From: Dendrophyllia cribrosa
Lineage: Eukaryota; Cnidaria; Anthozoa; Scleractinia; Dendrophylliidae
Reading direction: 5' to 3'
NCBI GenBank assembly: GCA_024195265.1
Contig: JAJLRJ010000010.1
Location: forward strand, 33,982,676 to 34,046,675
DNA length: 64,000 bases
Part shown: in pieces, positions 33,354-45,386 of the stretch
Position numbering within the stretch: the first letter of the stretch is position 1
Layout of the letters: every line of letters starts with the position of its first letter
Made by a program: the position numbers and the translations under genes
Notes under the pieces: model-generated
Told to the model about the DNA's origin: nothing
Databases searched by the model: none
The model's input: only the letters and a program-made list of their open reading frames with translations

Positions 33354-33984
33354 AGTTTTTTTTTTAGTTTTAGTTATATTCGAAATCTCAACGAAAATAC
33401 AAAAAACCTTCGCTCGCATCCTTCGCACTAGGATCAGCGCTGTAATCGCACTCGCTGAGACTGCCGCTCGCTGAAAACAACAACTGATTAGCCCGCGATG
33501 TGTTCAGCGGTTGAATAGAATAGTCAATTAGTATTGTATGGGTTCCATGCCAACAGTCAGGGGTTTGCCAGGGCAAAATGTGCATGGATACATTTATCCG
33601 CCCTGGGGTTTTGCGTCTGAATTCCTGCATCGCCCGAAGATTTTCGTGTTAGGTGTTCATTGTAATTTTCCCGGAACGAGCAAAACAAAACAAATATATT
33701 TTGTGAAAAAAAAGATTTTTTTCAACCGTGACGTTTGAGCCCGGGACAACCTGGGCATTTGAGTGAAAAACAATACAGATACAAAAGCGAATATTAAATG
33801 AGAGATCATTGTCCGCACGTAGATGCTATTCTCACTAGGGATATACGCACAAAAAGCCTAAAATATACAATCACAACGTAATCACACACTTCTTTAATTC
33901 CCAGCGTGACCCGGGGGAATGCACGGCATAACTTTAGACCTCCCGACCCTCTATGTATTAAAAGCAGCCCGCTTCGTAATTCAG

Positions 33985-34215
33985 CCTAGTTCAGTCAAGT
34001 TTAGGTCTGGACCCTTGCAAGACGACAACCTTTTACCATAGCCATCGCTGCGCCGGCCTTTTTCCATTATGGCGCGTGTTCCTGAAGCTCCTTTACACCC
34101 CGAAGCCCCAGCCAGCTATCAACCCAGCAGCTCCACAACAGCAAGACACGAAACTTATTGCTCAACCAGGCGCACAACCGCAACCGCAAAACCAGTTAGC
34201 ACAGCCAGAGTTGGT
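33985..34215 (+). other. Possible coding-like P/Q-rich segment upstream of gene A (weak)
   Basis: On the plus strand a frame from about 34085 to 34215 reads PKPQPAINPAAPQQQDTK and QPGAQPQPQNQLAQPEL before a GTAGGT donor-like site. Composition looks coding, but the frame has no upstream ATG and no homology was recognised. It may be a first-exon relic or retroelement leader. Confidence 0.25.
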
Positions 34216-34264
34216 AGGTTCAGTACAAATCGTTTTCACTTTTCACGAACTTTTTACGAGCTCG

Positions 34265-34650
34265 GTTTTCGGCAACGGGGGTGACTTCGCTCGACTTTCA
34301 GCTTTGCTTGTTACTAGTTTGTTTGTAGCGACAGGTGTGACCTCGCTTAATTAATTTGTTTCTAGTTTGTTTGAAGCGACAGGGGTGACCTCGCTTGAAA
34401 TTTGTTATTAGTCTGTTTTGAAGCGACTTGGCGACCTCGCTTGAATTTGTTCCAGTTTGTCTTGAAGCAACTGGAGTGACCTCGCTTGAATTTGTTACTA
34501 GTTTGTTTTAAAGCGACTGGTCGAGACTGGGGTGATCTCGCTTGAATTTGTTACTAGTTAGCGACTGGAGTGACCTCGCTTAAAATTCTTCTACGGTAGA
34601 TAGTTTGTTTCAGAAGCGACTGGGGTGACCTCGCTTAAATTGTTCTAGTT
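34265..34650. repeat. Minisatellite of GCGACTGGGGTGACCTCGCT units
   Basis: About eight degenerate units of roughly 40-58 bp: GCGACTGGGGTGACCTCGCT / TGAATTTGTTACTAGTTTGT. Unit length varies, so a locally expanding repeat is likely. Confidence 0.75.
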
Positions 34651-34654
34651 TTTT

Positions 34655-35635
34655 TTTTAATCTTTAATCTTTAACGAATTACTCCTAAAACAGTGTAAAA
34701 AGACTATACCATAAAAATATATAAAATTAAATATTAAATATCATGACAATCGAATACAAATTTGTGCAATAATTAAAAAGAATATATATATATGATTAAA
34801 ATTGGTCTGATCTGCTAAAAAGTTAAGGTTATTCCATTGGGGAATAACCCTTGGATAAAATGAAAATTTGAAGATGTCAACAGTGCACTGTAGGTGGCGA
34901 TGAGGATTGGGATTTGGCAGCCTGGTCTGTCGGGACAAAGGTTAAATTTCCGGGTGCAAATTTTATCCCTACCATACCGTACTTGATCTTACGGAACATC
35001 TGCAATTGATGAATGTGCCTACGCTGCTCTAGCTTGTCCCACCCCAAATTGTCTATCATAGAGCTGAGCTACTGTATCTTGAGTAATAATTAAATACAAA
35101 TCTTGCAGAACGGCGCTGAACCATCTCGATCTCGTCAATAAGTTATCATTTGTGTGGGGATTCCAAGCAGAAGAGGCGTACTCTAATTTTGGGCGAACAA
35201 GGGGTACATGCACTTAGGATTCTCCTTAGCAAACCAAGTGTACTGTTGGCCTATTGCTACATAACATTTTACAATGTTCATTCCAAGATAGGTTATCTGT
35301 GATGATCACACCTAAGTATTTGGTAGATTTAACATCTGAAATAACTTTACCATAATTGAATTGGCTAGGGATAGTTTTGTTCATGATTCCAAGGTGATAA
35401 CATTTGGAAACAGTGCCATCGGTCAGCCCAGGAAGACAAGCTGTCTAGATCGGATTGTAGCAACTGGTGGTCATAATGACGCAGCCTAGATGTTACAGTG
35501 CAGGAGATGTCATTTATATACAATAAGAATAGAGCCGGTCCCAAGATAGAGCCCTGAGGGACCCCAGAGATAACTGGTTTGGAGGTTGAACGGCTGCCAT
35601 TATAAACATATACCACTTGAGATCGATTTTAGAGG
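34655..35635 (-). mobile_element. LINE reverse-transcriptase remnant (CR1/L2-like)
   Basis: The minus strand encodes [19 protein letters not shown] (reverse transcriptase motif), then LVRPKLEYASSAWNPHT and LEQRRHIHQLQMFRKI, the usual order in CR1/L2-type LINE proteins. Frameshifts and stops separate the pieces. AAAGATT repeats near 34661-34675 form the 3' tail. Confidence 0.7.
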
Positions 35636-35924
35636 GAAGCATGTGTCCATTTGTGTGTGTTTCCTCTTATGCCATAGTGTAAGGGCATACTTTGGGGAAT
35701 ATTTTGAAATACCGTTAACTTTATTTATCTACGTACACTAAGCGAGGTTTTGAGAAAGGGATTAAGTCCTAAACTGTCAGAGCGAGGTGCCAAAAGCAGT
35801 TGAAAAACAAAATAAACAACGTAACTTTATATTAAAAACATAAAGTAATTAACATTAATTTAAAAAAATGTCAACTGAATGTCATGACAATTTTTCTTTG
35901 GTTTCTACATACAAAATATTTCTT

Positions 35925-36037
35925 GTTCTCTAATCACTCTGCAGTGAAACGAGAACAAATCATTTTCACACTAAATATCACACACTAAGCAGACAAGAAT
36001 CAGGAATAGGCATCTCGTTTATTGATAGCTGGACTAT
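35925..36037 (-). repeat. DIRS-like element repeat B2
   Basis: 113-bp partner of B1; it forms the outer boundary of the element against the duplicated gene A intron. Confidence 0.85.
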
Positions 36038-36297
36038 ATTAAAGTTCACGGGCAATGTACAAGAATAATCGTTCAACAGATAATGAGGACAATTGCCAAT
36101 TAACCAAAGCTATCCGATGAGCTAATATAATTTACATTTCACAAGAATAGAAAATTTACAACAAACGTAAAACTGTCTCAGTTTACCCAAAATAACTTAA
36201 ACAAATTAACTGGTTATTTTCGCTTAAAGACAACATAAGCCCGAGTTCATGTCCAAGTATAATGGATCTGATTACAAACAATAACAAAATTAAAGAA

Positions 36298-36456
36298 AAT
36301 TTACAGAAACGTAGCGAGAGATGCCGTCGAGTGATCTTGAAAACTGCGAAAATACCTTATATACCTAATAACAAATAGTCACGCACGCTGTAATACCGAC
36401 ACATTCGTACAAGCACTAAAACAAACGTGCATTCCTTAACGTGAGAAAATACATTT
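36298..36456 (-). repeat. DIRS-like element repeat A2
   Basis: 159-bp partner of A1; it abuts B1 directly at 36457. Confidence 0.85.
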
Positions 36457-36569
36457 GTTCTCTAATCACTCTGCAGTGAAACGAGAACAAATCATTTTCA
36501 CACTAAATATCACACACTAAGCAGACAAGAATCAGGAATAGGCATCTCGTTTATTGATAGCTGGACTAT
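36457..36569 (-). repeat. DIRS-like element repeat B1
   Basis: 113 bp from GTTCTCTAATCACTCTGCAG to ATAGCTGGACTAT; its partner B2 is at 35925-36037. Confidence 0.85.
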
Positions 36570-36614
36570 CAATCCCATAATCGAAATAAAGAAAGAGAAT
36601 GAAGGAACAAAAAC

Positions 36615-37770
36615 CTAAAGTTCCAAACTTAAGAGACTGAAAGCAACGCCGAAGTTATCGTTAACATAACCATCCTTAGCTTTGTATGAGCGCCAACGAC
36701 CATGGCGTTTAAGTAACCTATCATTAACACCTGCGTTAGCAGTAGCAGTAGCGCCTCCTAATCTAAAACTATGCAGACCAAATATTTGAGTAGGAAAACC
36801 TAATTGACAAAATGCATCCAATACTACCTCCCGGGCGCGGGTATACGAGATACCCGTGCTCCTTATTAAAAGTATAAGAAGCTTTAGACCTTACAAAATG
36901 TAATGTACGAAAAGACTTTAAGTGAAATGATAAATCAATACCAGCAGCCTGAACAAATCTATTCAACAAACTAAACGGGCAAGTTATATGGCCAGTCTTG
37001 GCCAGTATAACAACATTTCCATTTCTATAATATCATTCTTGCCCTTAGCAATAAACAGCTCAACATATTTATCGTCGCAAAACTTAATATCGCAACAGCA
37101 TAAATATGCTAGTTCATTAAAGCGTAAAAGCCAGCGTAACTGTCACACAAATAGCGGCAGTGCGCAAGTCAGACAAACCAGCGTTAACCGATGCATACTT
37201 CTGACATATATTAAATATCATATCGGGAATGACAGGGCTAGGGTCTTTTTTAACTATCGGTCTAGAAAGACTTCTTTTAGCCGATTCTAGAATACCTTTA
37301 ACAAAAATAGACTCGCAAGGATTAAATAATCGGTAAAGGTTATGCGCCAAGCGAATACCGTACACAGCGGCTTCTAAAGCCGAGTACGATAAATTACGTT
37401 GAAGTAAGGACTCTAAATAAGTAGCAACGGACAAATAATTAGATGGAAGAACGCTAATTTCCTTATAGCAAGCAGCCCAAACTCTAAACTTTTCAAAAGC
37501 TCTTGAATAGCGCTCAGTAGTGGAATCCGCTTTTGCTCCTAAAACAGCGTAAAGGTAAACAACTTGCCAACCGACAAAGCTCGGGATCCGTAAATCAACC
37601 CACGAATGTTGATAAAGCCCTTGCACCTGTAATAAACAAACAAAGAGAAAAATAAGTACAAAACCCACCTCTGCAATAATTGTGGCGTACCTATGTCGTA
37701 AAACAAAGGTCCCAGTGGACCAAACAAAGTCCCAGTGGACTAATATATTTCCAAAATGTAAACAAATCAA
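36615..37770 (-). pseudogene. DIRS-like tyrosine recombinase
   Basis: The N-terminal part reads STTERYSRAFEKFRVWAACY and LEAAVYGIRLAHNLYRL, with a catalytic-arginine-type segment SDLRTAAICVTVTLAF. A second frame carries the catalytic end HSFRLGGATATA (H-x-x-R), RHGRW and a tyrosine region KDGYV. The frame break near 36970-37117 leaves it in two halves. Confidence 0.75.
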
Positions 37771-38329
37771 TAATGAAAAACAGACAATGTGTATCGATAC
37801 GTATCATAGTCCCAGTGGACTAATAAGATACTAATACTAAATGCACATCCCAGTGGAAACAATGAATGGGACAATACAACACTGTCCAAGTCCCAGTGGA
37901 CTAATGAAGTTTTGGTGCCATCAAGTTTAAAAAACAATTAACACTGGAGTACTAAAATAAGACGAGCCAAAACAAGTTTCTTTGTTTGCCCCTTGAACAA
38001 AAACATCGCTCCCATTTTGGAGGAACAAAATATCCACAACAAAACTCTTAAACGCGCCGCTTTCCTGAATAAGATATGGCCAGAACACTGACGAAGGCCA
38101 GAACGAGACAATCAAAACACCACGAGACTGACAATTAAGAAAATGCATAAGGACGTGAGGAATTAAATATACCGGGGGAACAAGCCAACAGTTTTCCCCG
38201 ACCCCAGTCAAAAGCTACAGAAACTACACTTAAACTCCCACTGGTTGAAAAAACAATGAATAAAACCTAGGAACTTTAGCGTTAACAGAATTGGCAAAAC
38301 AATCGACTGTAACGGGGCCCCAGATGGAA

Positions 38330-39099
38330 TCAACCGCCCGAAAATAAGAACGTTAATACTCCAATCGTCAAATCGACAATTTTGCTCAAATAGTTTGCAA
38401 TTTCATTCTCTGAACGCAGGATCCACTCCATATCAATGATAACATAATGTTCCTTGGAAAGCGAAAAAATTTCCATTGCCAATCTGTGCAGGTGAACCTT
38501 ATTTCTACCAGTCTTAACAATAACTGCAACACCCTGATTATCTGTATACCACTTCACATAACTTCCCCTGAGCAAATGAACAGTCTGCAAAGCGTGTATA
38601 ACACACATAAGCTCTCTCCATGAAGAACTTTGTTTAATCTCAATTGCATCCCCGTTTTAGTATGAAACTGGTTTACCGTTCATGGAGATAAAGGCAGCGC
38701 AACCGACCCCACTAGCGTCGGAATAAACAACCCGAAAAGATAAAACATGTTTCCTCCATATAGGTCTGGAATTCAAGCTATGCAACTGCTCGCGCCAAAA
38801 TTTGAGTTCCTCAAGCACATCAGAGTCTAAGACTGCGTATCCCAGCCTCTTCTGCATTCAATTAACTGATGCATAGTTTCGGTCATGAGCTTACAAACAT
38901 CACCCATAATCAAAAAATTTGAGATAATTCTCCCCGTAACACGAGCAAGATTCCTAGCAGAGACGCTCTTACAAGACATAATTTCAAACACTTCGTCAAA
39001 AATCCCTGAAATCTTTTCCAGTGGTAAGAACATACAATTGTTCTTGAAATTCCAAAAATACCCAACCAGCAAATGCCCTGAATGGGGACCCACTGACAC
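38330..39099 (-). pseudogene. DIRS-like RNase H region
   Basis: SARNLARVTGRIISN, then VYSDASGVGCAAFI and WYTDNQGVAVIVKTG match the connection and RNase H region of DIRS elements (the D of YSDAS and of TDNQ are active-site type). It lies in three pieces separated by frame changes. Confidence 0.68.
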
Positions 39100-39520
39100 T
39101 TATCCTTATTGGGAACAAACCCGGATTGAAAAGATCGGACCTGACAAGCGATGAGTGCTCTTCACATTTAGAAAAACTTTGGGCCCGAAAATGCCATCGT
39201 CCAAATAAACAACAATGCTGATGGCCTTAGCCGAACGCCAATATTTAACTAACGGTCCTGGACTTTCGAAAAAATATATGGACCCACAGAAAGCCCAAAC
39301 GGTAAAACCGTAAATTTGAAATATTTAGTAACGCTTTCGAAAACCCATGCACGCGAAATCCCAAAATTGTTGATCAGGTTAAAAAAATCTCAATATGACG
39401 ATAGCCCGATTTAATATCAAACGAGCAAGCCCAAGCGCAAGGCCTGCAGTGGCTAGCAAACACTGAAGGAACGATTAAGCATCTTCAACTTAATCTTCAA
39501 CTTCTTGACAAAAACAGTTA
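39100..39520 (-). pseudogene. DIRS-like reverse transcriptase, degraded
   Basis: In several minus frames the motifs CSFDIKSGYRHIEI (about 39405-39455), TVLPFGLSVGPYIF (about 39275-39315) and ISIVVYLDDGIFG (about 39195-39230) appear in reverse-transcriptase order; YLDD is the catalytic box. Frameshifts separate them, so no intact protein is encoded. Confidence 0.7.
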
Positions 39521-39889
39521 AGTGCCAAAGATCAAATATAAGCCTTTTCTTCCCATTACGGTTGAACGGAAACTGATAGGGGATTAATAACCACCGGCGG
39601 AAAAGTACACTCCAGGGTCACCCCACGACCGAACCAACTTTAAGACTCCAGTTTGGTGACTGCACTGAAAACAAAATCAGAATTCTGCAAGGCAGACTTG
39701 TTATTTTGAAGACTAACTGATGTAGAGGAGTATAGTAAAAAGGTATCTTGTAACCTTCGTTAATAACGCTAAGGACAAATTGCCTAAGCCTACCCTTAAC
39801 AATGACTGATTCAGAACCTTCTAAGTAGTCCTATAACTACGTTCCAATAAGTCTCTTTCTTCAACCCCAACCGAGACTGAGAATACAAA

Positions 39890-40758
39890 TCAACAACAAA
39901 CATTGAAATACTCATCCGTTCCAAGTCTGTTCAATGCTTCACTACTTATTGACGGTAGCGTTGGACGTGCTTGGCAAGGCTCTGTTGCTGTAAAGGCGAC
40001 TGTAGTTTGGGCAAAATGGCGAGTTTGCCAAATGCCCGAGCTGCCCACAGGTGAAACATCTGTCGGAAGGTTAACTGACTGTCTGTTCCGAAATGACTGT
40101 GGCCGAAATGGCTGCTGAGGAAATTGTTGGGGACCAAAAGACTGCGAAGCAGAGCGATGTAAAGAACTCCCAGCGGCCAAAGATGCCTCTTGAGGGAATT
40201 TACGGTTCTGAACAGTACTGCGATTCTGCTTACCAACACGAAGCTTGGTAAGCGCCCTTCTTTCAGCAGACCGAAGTTTCTTCTCATCTTCCGAATCGTC
40301 AGCTAACTCGTCTGATTCGTATTCTACGACCACCGTTCAGCCTGCCGCCGGACTCTTGTCTGCAAACCGTATAACTTTGTTGCGTTTATTCAGCAAAGTT
40401 CTACATGTAGCGTTCTCCAGAGCCTTATTATTAACTGCGGCCAAATTGCCCTCCAGCAGATGATTGGAAGCCGAGTCAATAGAGTCTATCAAATTCGAGT
40501 TGAACTGAAATTGTAACTTATTTCCTTTAAACCGAAAACTGCTGGAAGCCTTCGCTTCAGTCTTTAGTTTCTTGATTTGAAATTTTGTCGCAAGTTCCTT
40601 CTGTTCGAGACCCGCTTGAAGTCTGAAAACTTCTTGTCGAGCTTCGAATCGAGTAGACGGGAAACTAAACTCATCGTTTCTTCGCCGGAAAGGCCACTCT
40701 GAGTAGGTTCATCAAGATTAACGATTGATGGTAAACGATCACTGCCCGTTTTATCCAT
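39890..40758 (-). pseudogene. DIRS-like gag-like region
   Basis: An ATG at the inner edge of A1 starts MDKTGSDRLPSIVNLDEP. After a frame change the region continues as YESDELADDSEDEKKLRSAE and a Q/P/F-rich C-terminus (FGPQQFPQQPFRPQSF). Position and composition fit the first frame of DIRS elements. It is frameshifted and no enzymatic motif is expected. Confidence 0.6.
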
Positions 40759-40917
40759 AATTTACAGAAACGTAGCGAGAGATGCCGTCGAGTGATCTTG
40801 AAAACTGCGAAAATACCTTATATACCTAATAACAAATAGTCACGCACGCTGTAATACCGACACATTCGTACAAGCACTAAAACAAACGTGCATTCCTTAA
40901 CGTGAGAAAATACATTT
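40759..40917 (-). repeat. DIRS-like element repeat A1
   Basis: 159 bp beginning (plus strand) AATTTACAGAAACGTAGCGA and ending GTGAGAAAATACATTT; its partner A2 is at 36298-36456. Confidence 0.85.
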
Positions 40918-41494
40918 AGTGTTATTACATATGTAGTTGCAGGTGCAATTTAAAGAAAAAAAGTTTAAGTGGAACATCAACTTATATAAACATTTACTCC
41001 TGGTACAAGTGATTTAATTTATCCTTAAATAATTAAACTTATTAGTAATAATTACTAATAAGTTTAAGACCAAGTGCACAGTGCAACTGCGTCTACAGGA
41101 GTTATTAACCCATTGACACCTGAACCGACCGAAACCGCCCGTACAAGACTCCACTGCTTTAAAAAATTGCAACTTTCTCAATCGTGCGAACATTGCCCTA
41201 ACTAGCAGTTGTGAGCATTGACTAGAAAGTCCCTCAAATTGAGATACCCAATAAACACAAAAAAGTCAGCGATTTTTGCAGAATATCAGCGTTTGTGGGC
41301 CCAATAACTGAAATATCTTCATATCTTCCTGGTAAATTGTCGGAAATCTTCGATCTATAATTTTCAGGAAATTGTCATAAATCTTTGGAAGAACTTCAAT
41401 GGTACTAAGTATATACATCTGTAAAGGCATGGAATAAAATAGTTAAATTGAAATACTTTCTCATGCTATACTATGTACATGCTGCGGTACTTAC

Positions 41495-41892
41495 GGTATG
41501 GAACTGGTCTGAATTCCTTGGGCCAATATCAGCTGGCCACTGAGTTAGATTACAAAGGCCAGTAAGAGTTGGAGTCTTCTCCATTGGGTAAATATAATCG
41601 CAGTGAGGAAGAGGAATGTCTGCCTTGCTAAACTCTTTCCAGCATTTCTTGTCAATCGTATCACAGAGTGATTTACATGGTATGGATGTTGTGCTTGGGC
41701 GGTTGGGGTAACACAATGGAAACTGCGTGTAGCAAAGAAACTTTTTCAGCTCCGTTGAACAAATACTGGAGATTATTGGCTGAAATATTGTATCTACTGC
41801 AGCTTCATCATTTGTTGCAACAAAAGTTTTGGTGAAATGCAGATCAGTTTTGCACTTCGCATGTGTAGCATCATAGCAGACTTTTGAGGGAC
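41495..41892 (-). pseudogene. Orphan copy of the gene A CRD2 exon
   Basis: It is flanked by the same acceptor (GACCTGCAAG on plus) and donor (ACC|GTAAGTAC) as gene A exon 2, but is 398 nt instead of 396. Two extra bases in the run after LTQWPA shift the last 14 codons and leave a phase-0 end that cannot join the phase-1 partner exons. All ten cysteines remain, and about 13 of 110 residues differ from CRD2. No signal-peptide exon or membrane exon accompanies it. It lies upstream of gene A exon 1 on the same strand. A dead duplicate is most likely; use as an alternative exon would need a phase change. Confidence 0.78.
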
Positions 41893-42275
41893 CTGCAAGA
41901 ACATAAAAGGTACATTTAATTAAAACCGGTTTCCAATTGCATGTCAATACCAAAGAAAATTTGTTATCACTTTGGCCATTAATTACAATAAACAAAGACA
42001 ATCCAATGAACCAATTACATGTTAACTGTAATCAAATATTAAACCAAAGACTTGCACTCAAAGCTAAGTAAAAATGTACAAGAAAGTGGCACAGAGCTTT
42101 TCTAGCATTGTAATGCAAAACCAATGCAAAAATGTGACGAAAACGAAACCTTGGTCAGGAGTACCATTTTAACATGAACTATAAATTCTAGTAAGAAAGT
42201 TTAAGAGATTATGGGTCACTGGTTCGGGAGACGAAATTTTTCTACTCTTTTCATTTGTTCCATCTGTAATTGTTC

Positions 42276-43179
42276 TGCTAACTCTCGAGACTTGACTGTG
42301 GTGCAGTCATCTTGGCCGAGGACTTTAAGTAGCCTGGAACCGAATTTCAGCTTTGCATTGACATTGTGGGTATATCATAATAGCATTTTCATATAACAAA
42401 GAATTTGCGACATGTAATGACAAAAGTCCTTCATATAAAGAGGTACTCACCGAGAGTACTGTTAAATTAGTACAAATAAGGTTAAGGGGGGAGTCTGGTC
42501 AAATTTGGACAAAATTTGAAAACCTCTGGAGAAAATGTTTTACCCACAATATAGCTTTATATCATGTACTTTTATGTTATGAAATGATAGTAACACTATC
42601 AATCTACAATTTTTCATAAAAAAAAATCACCAAAATAAGTTAATAATTAACTAATCTTGCATAAATTATGGAACTACATTTATCCATAATGGGTTGCTGC
42701 CCCATCCCATTATTTTACTGACGATTCAAGCAAATTCAATCAAACTTGGTAGGTAGTTAGTGGATGTCAAAACGCACAAAATGTATAGAGGGATTGTTTA
42801 TAACATGAATTCCGTTTTCATGGTTACCAAACAAATAGTTAATTAGCATAATTAATAACAACTTGAAAATTACTATAAAAGGAAAGAACATTTTTTCTGT
42901 TCATTTTATAGTTCACATACTACCAAGGAGAACTTGTGCCAAATTTGGTGTCAATCCATTAAATACCTAAGAAAAAATTTGGGTGGGGGCAGATGGAGTA
43001 TGCGAAATCTTGTTATTTTAAAAAATGACTGTTAAAGTTAGGTTGAGTTTTGTCAATGAAATAATTCACTCCAAGAAACACAGAAAGATTGTAATCATGA
43101 AGAATCTCACTCAAGAACGTGTTTGATGAATGAAAACAAAAAGTTGTTTGTGTTTTCCAGTATTTAAAATTGTTTTCCG
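42276..43179. other. Intergenic, no gene seen
   Basis: AT-rich sequence between the duplication and the Mutator-like pseudogene. No exon or element ends were recognised. Confidence 0.4.
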
Positions 43180-44617
43180 GGATTACTTTCCATTTCCTAT
43201 AGTGTTAGTGAGGTCATTGAAAGCACCAGCGTTATATGTAACTCCCTCTTTCTGGACTCTTTCTTCCTCTGCTTTCATTTTACTTTGCCTGATGGCCTGT
43301 CTGACCTTCTTGTACTGGTCAGACACTCTCATCTTTGCCTGCTGAACCCTCTGCTGGTCTTTCCTGATGCTACTTTCAACAGTGTGACCACCAACAGGAA
43401 TTATGCTGCTCTTTTGGCCATTACAGCATGTTTAGATGTGGCACCATTGCTGAAGTGAAGGGCAGCCGAAATCTCAGCCATCTCAACCCTTTTACACCCA
43501 AACCACTTACGTTTGGGGCATCTTATCCATAGTAATGAGTTAATTGACTCATTTTTATTTTGAGTAAATCCAGGCAAACACCTTTCTAGAAGGAATGGGT
43601 TACTGAGGCGATCATATATTGGCTCCAGAAGATCCTTGAAGACTGCATCTAAATGGTGAGGTTTGTCTGGGCAGCTCAATTTCTTTTTAAAACGACACGA
43701 GGAATTATTGGGACAATACTTATGCCTTTCTCTGTCAGGAAGTTTTAAGCAATGAAAGAGACCTGCTTTGATTTCCCTTTGCATTGCACGAATAGCATTG
43801 TTCTTGTCTTCCTGCGATTGACTTTGTTTACATTGTTCCTTATTGCATTTCCATAGTATTTTTGTAGTTTGTTTATGGTGGGTTTAGTAAGTCTACCCTG
43901 TTTGCGTTTGATAGGCTTACCATCCTCTAATTTCCCAGTTTCTTTATGTAGATCATACAGAGCATGCCTGGCATCCTCTTTTGGACATGCCCAACACAAT
44001 CAAGCTGTCCTCCCAGGTCTTCTATTCATCACTTTTCTTCCATGCCAAATATTCCTCTGAATTCTTGTTCATCTTTTCGTATCTGTTGCAAACATCAGAC
44101 TCCATAGACATCCCGTACTGCATTATAAGCCTTTGAGTCACCATCTGACACCATAAATTTTTACTGTACATTATACTCAAGGCTCTTAGACCATAAAGCC
44201 TTGGCGCAAGCAGTCTCCATATTGGGACTTGACCTTTCAAAATTCCCTTTACAGTCATGATTTTGAAACCACATGTCAAACTCTTCTTTTGTCATCCTGG
44301 ACTTATTTTGCCGACACTGGGAACAGACTTTAGAAGTATAAACCACATAGTCAAGAACTTTTCCAGTGAAAGCAGAAAGCACAAACCCCATTCCATGGTT
44401 TGATGTAAATTCACGTTTAGCCCATGTACCATTAAAGCTGATTGCAATGAGGATGACAGTTTCTTCATCATTATCCTCAAGGCCTAGTTCTTCAACAGCT
44501 AGTAATCTGGCTTCGTTCCTATTTTTTGCAAGTTCCTCTTTTATAACAGAAACATGCGTGTCATACAGAGCACTTCCATGGGTGTTCCATGTTTCTTTGG
44601 CCATTGAAAATGGAATA

Positions 44618-45386
44618 TAGTCGAACCTCCACCAACGGCCACCTCTCTACAATGGCCACTTTTTTCGGTTCCGGCGGACGGTCCATACATTCACTCTTAT
44701 TTTAACCTCTTTACAACGGGCACCTCTCCACAACGGTAACCGCCACTAAATTGCGTCCCAACTGCCAAAATAATTATATAAACCTCTCGACAACGGCCAC
44801 TTAATTAACAACAACTGACGAACGGTGTACAAAACACCCTAAAAGGTACCAGAATCTCGTTTGATGGGCGTGGCTCAAAAGAATTTTCACCCCCAAGAGA
44901 TACCAATTCTAAAACAACACATGTCATATTCTGTCATATTTTTTCAACTCATACCCTAAAAGGTACCGCGATAATTCTAATGGTGGTCATTTTAGATTTT
45001 AGTACCCTAAGCGGTACCAATCTCCAAATTTTGACCCCTAAAAGGTACGATGAGCACCCCCGTCATTTTTATATGGGAGTCCCCCCCCCCCCCCCCCCCC
45101 CCGGGGGGACTGCACTACTAAGAGCGAACGTTGTACAAACCGATGTACTCACTGTCCCTTACTCGTTTTGTTTCGTTAACATTTTCCTTCTGAACATTAA
45201 CTTTTGGTTTCTGTTTTATATATATATTTCGATTGTGCTAGGTATTTCTATGCTACAATAAGCGTTTTTTAAAAGTAAAAGTGTTGTAACCCCTCGAAAA
45301 AAAATGGGTGTCATATTACACCTTACCTCTCTACAACGGCCACTTTCCTCTGTCCCCAAGGTGGCCGTTGTGGAGAGGTTCGACTG
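44618..45386. mobile_element. pogo/Tigger-like MITE inserted in the Mutator-like pseudogene
   Basis: TA-TAGTCGAACCTCC at the left and GGAGAGGTTCGACTG-TA at the right; CAACGGCCACCTCTC motifs repeat inside both ends. TA occurs on both sides. The interior 44832-45105 belongs to the repeat family seen inverted at 25165-25395. Confidence 0.75.
44832..45105. mobile_element. MITE family member, copy 2, nested in the pogo-like MITE
   Basis: It contains ACCCTAAAAGGTACCAGAAT, GTTTGATGGGCGTGGCTCAA, GGTACCGCGATAATTCTAA and GAGCACCCCCGTCATTTTTA, matching 25165-25395 in reverse, and ends in a C tract (45081-45102). Confidence 0.58.

Larger units (their letters stand above)
35925..40917 (-). mobile_element. 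DIRS-like tyrosine-recombinase retroelement with split direct repeats
   Basis: In minus-strand order: repeat A1 (40917-40759), gag-like, reverse transcriptase, RNase H, tyrosine recombinase, B1 (36569-36457), A2 (36456-36298), a spacer of about 260 bp, B2 (36037-35925). A copies are 159 bp and B copies 113 bp each, nearly identical within pairs. No target duplication is seen, as expected when insertion uses a tyrosine recombinase. Order and split repeats match the DIRS/Ngaro/PAT group. All reading frames are broken, but the near-identical repeats suggest a fairly recent insertion. Confidence 0.85.
35795..42275. repeat. Segmental duplication, second copy, opened by a retroelement
   Basis: The homology to 29265-31990 is interrupted by the DIRS-like element at 35925-40917. 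It resumes at about 40918 and ends near 42275. The copy lacks the piggyBac-like MITE of the original and about 0.7 kb of intron 2, and has its own unshared piece near 41110-41285. Confidence 0.72.
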
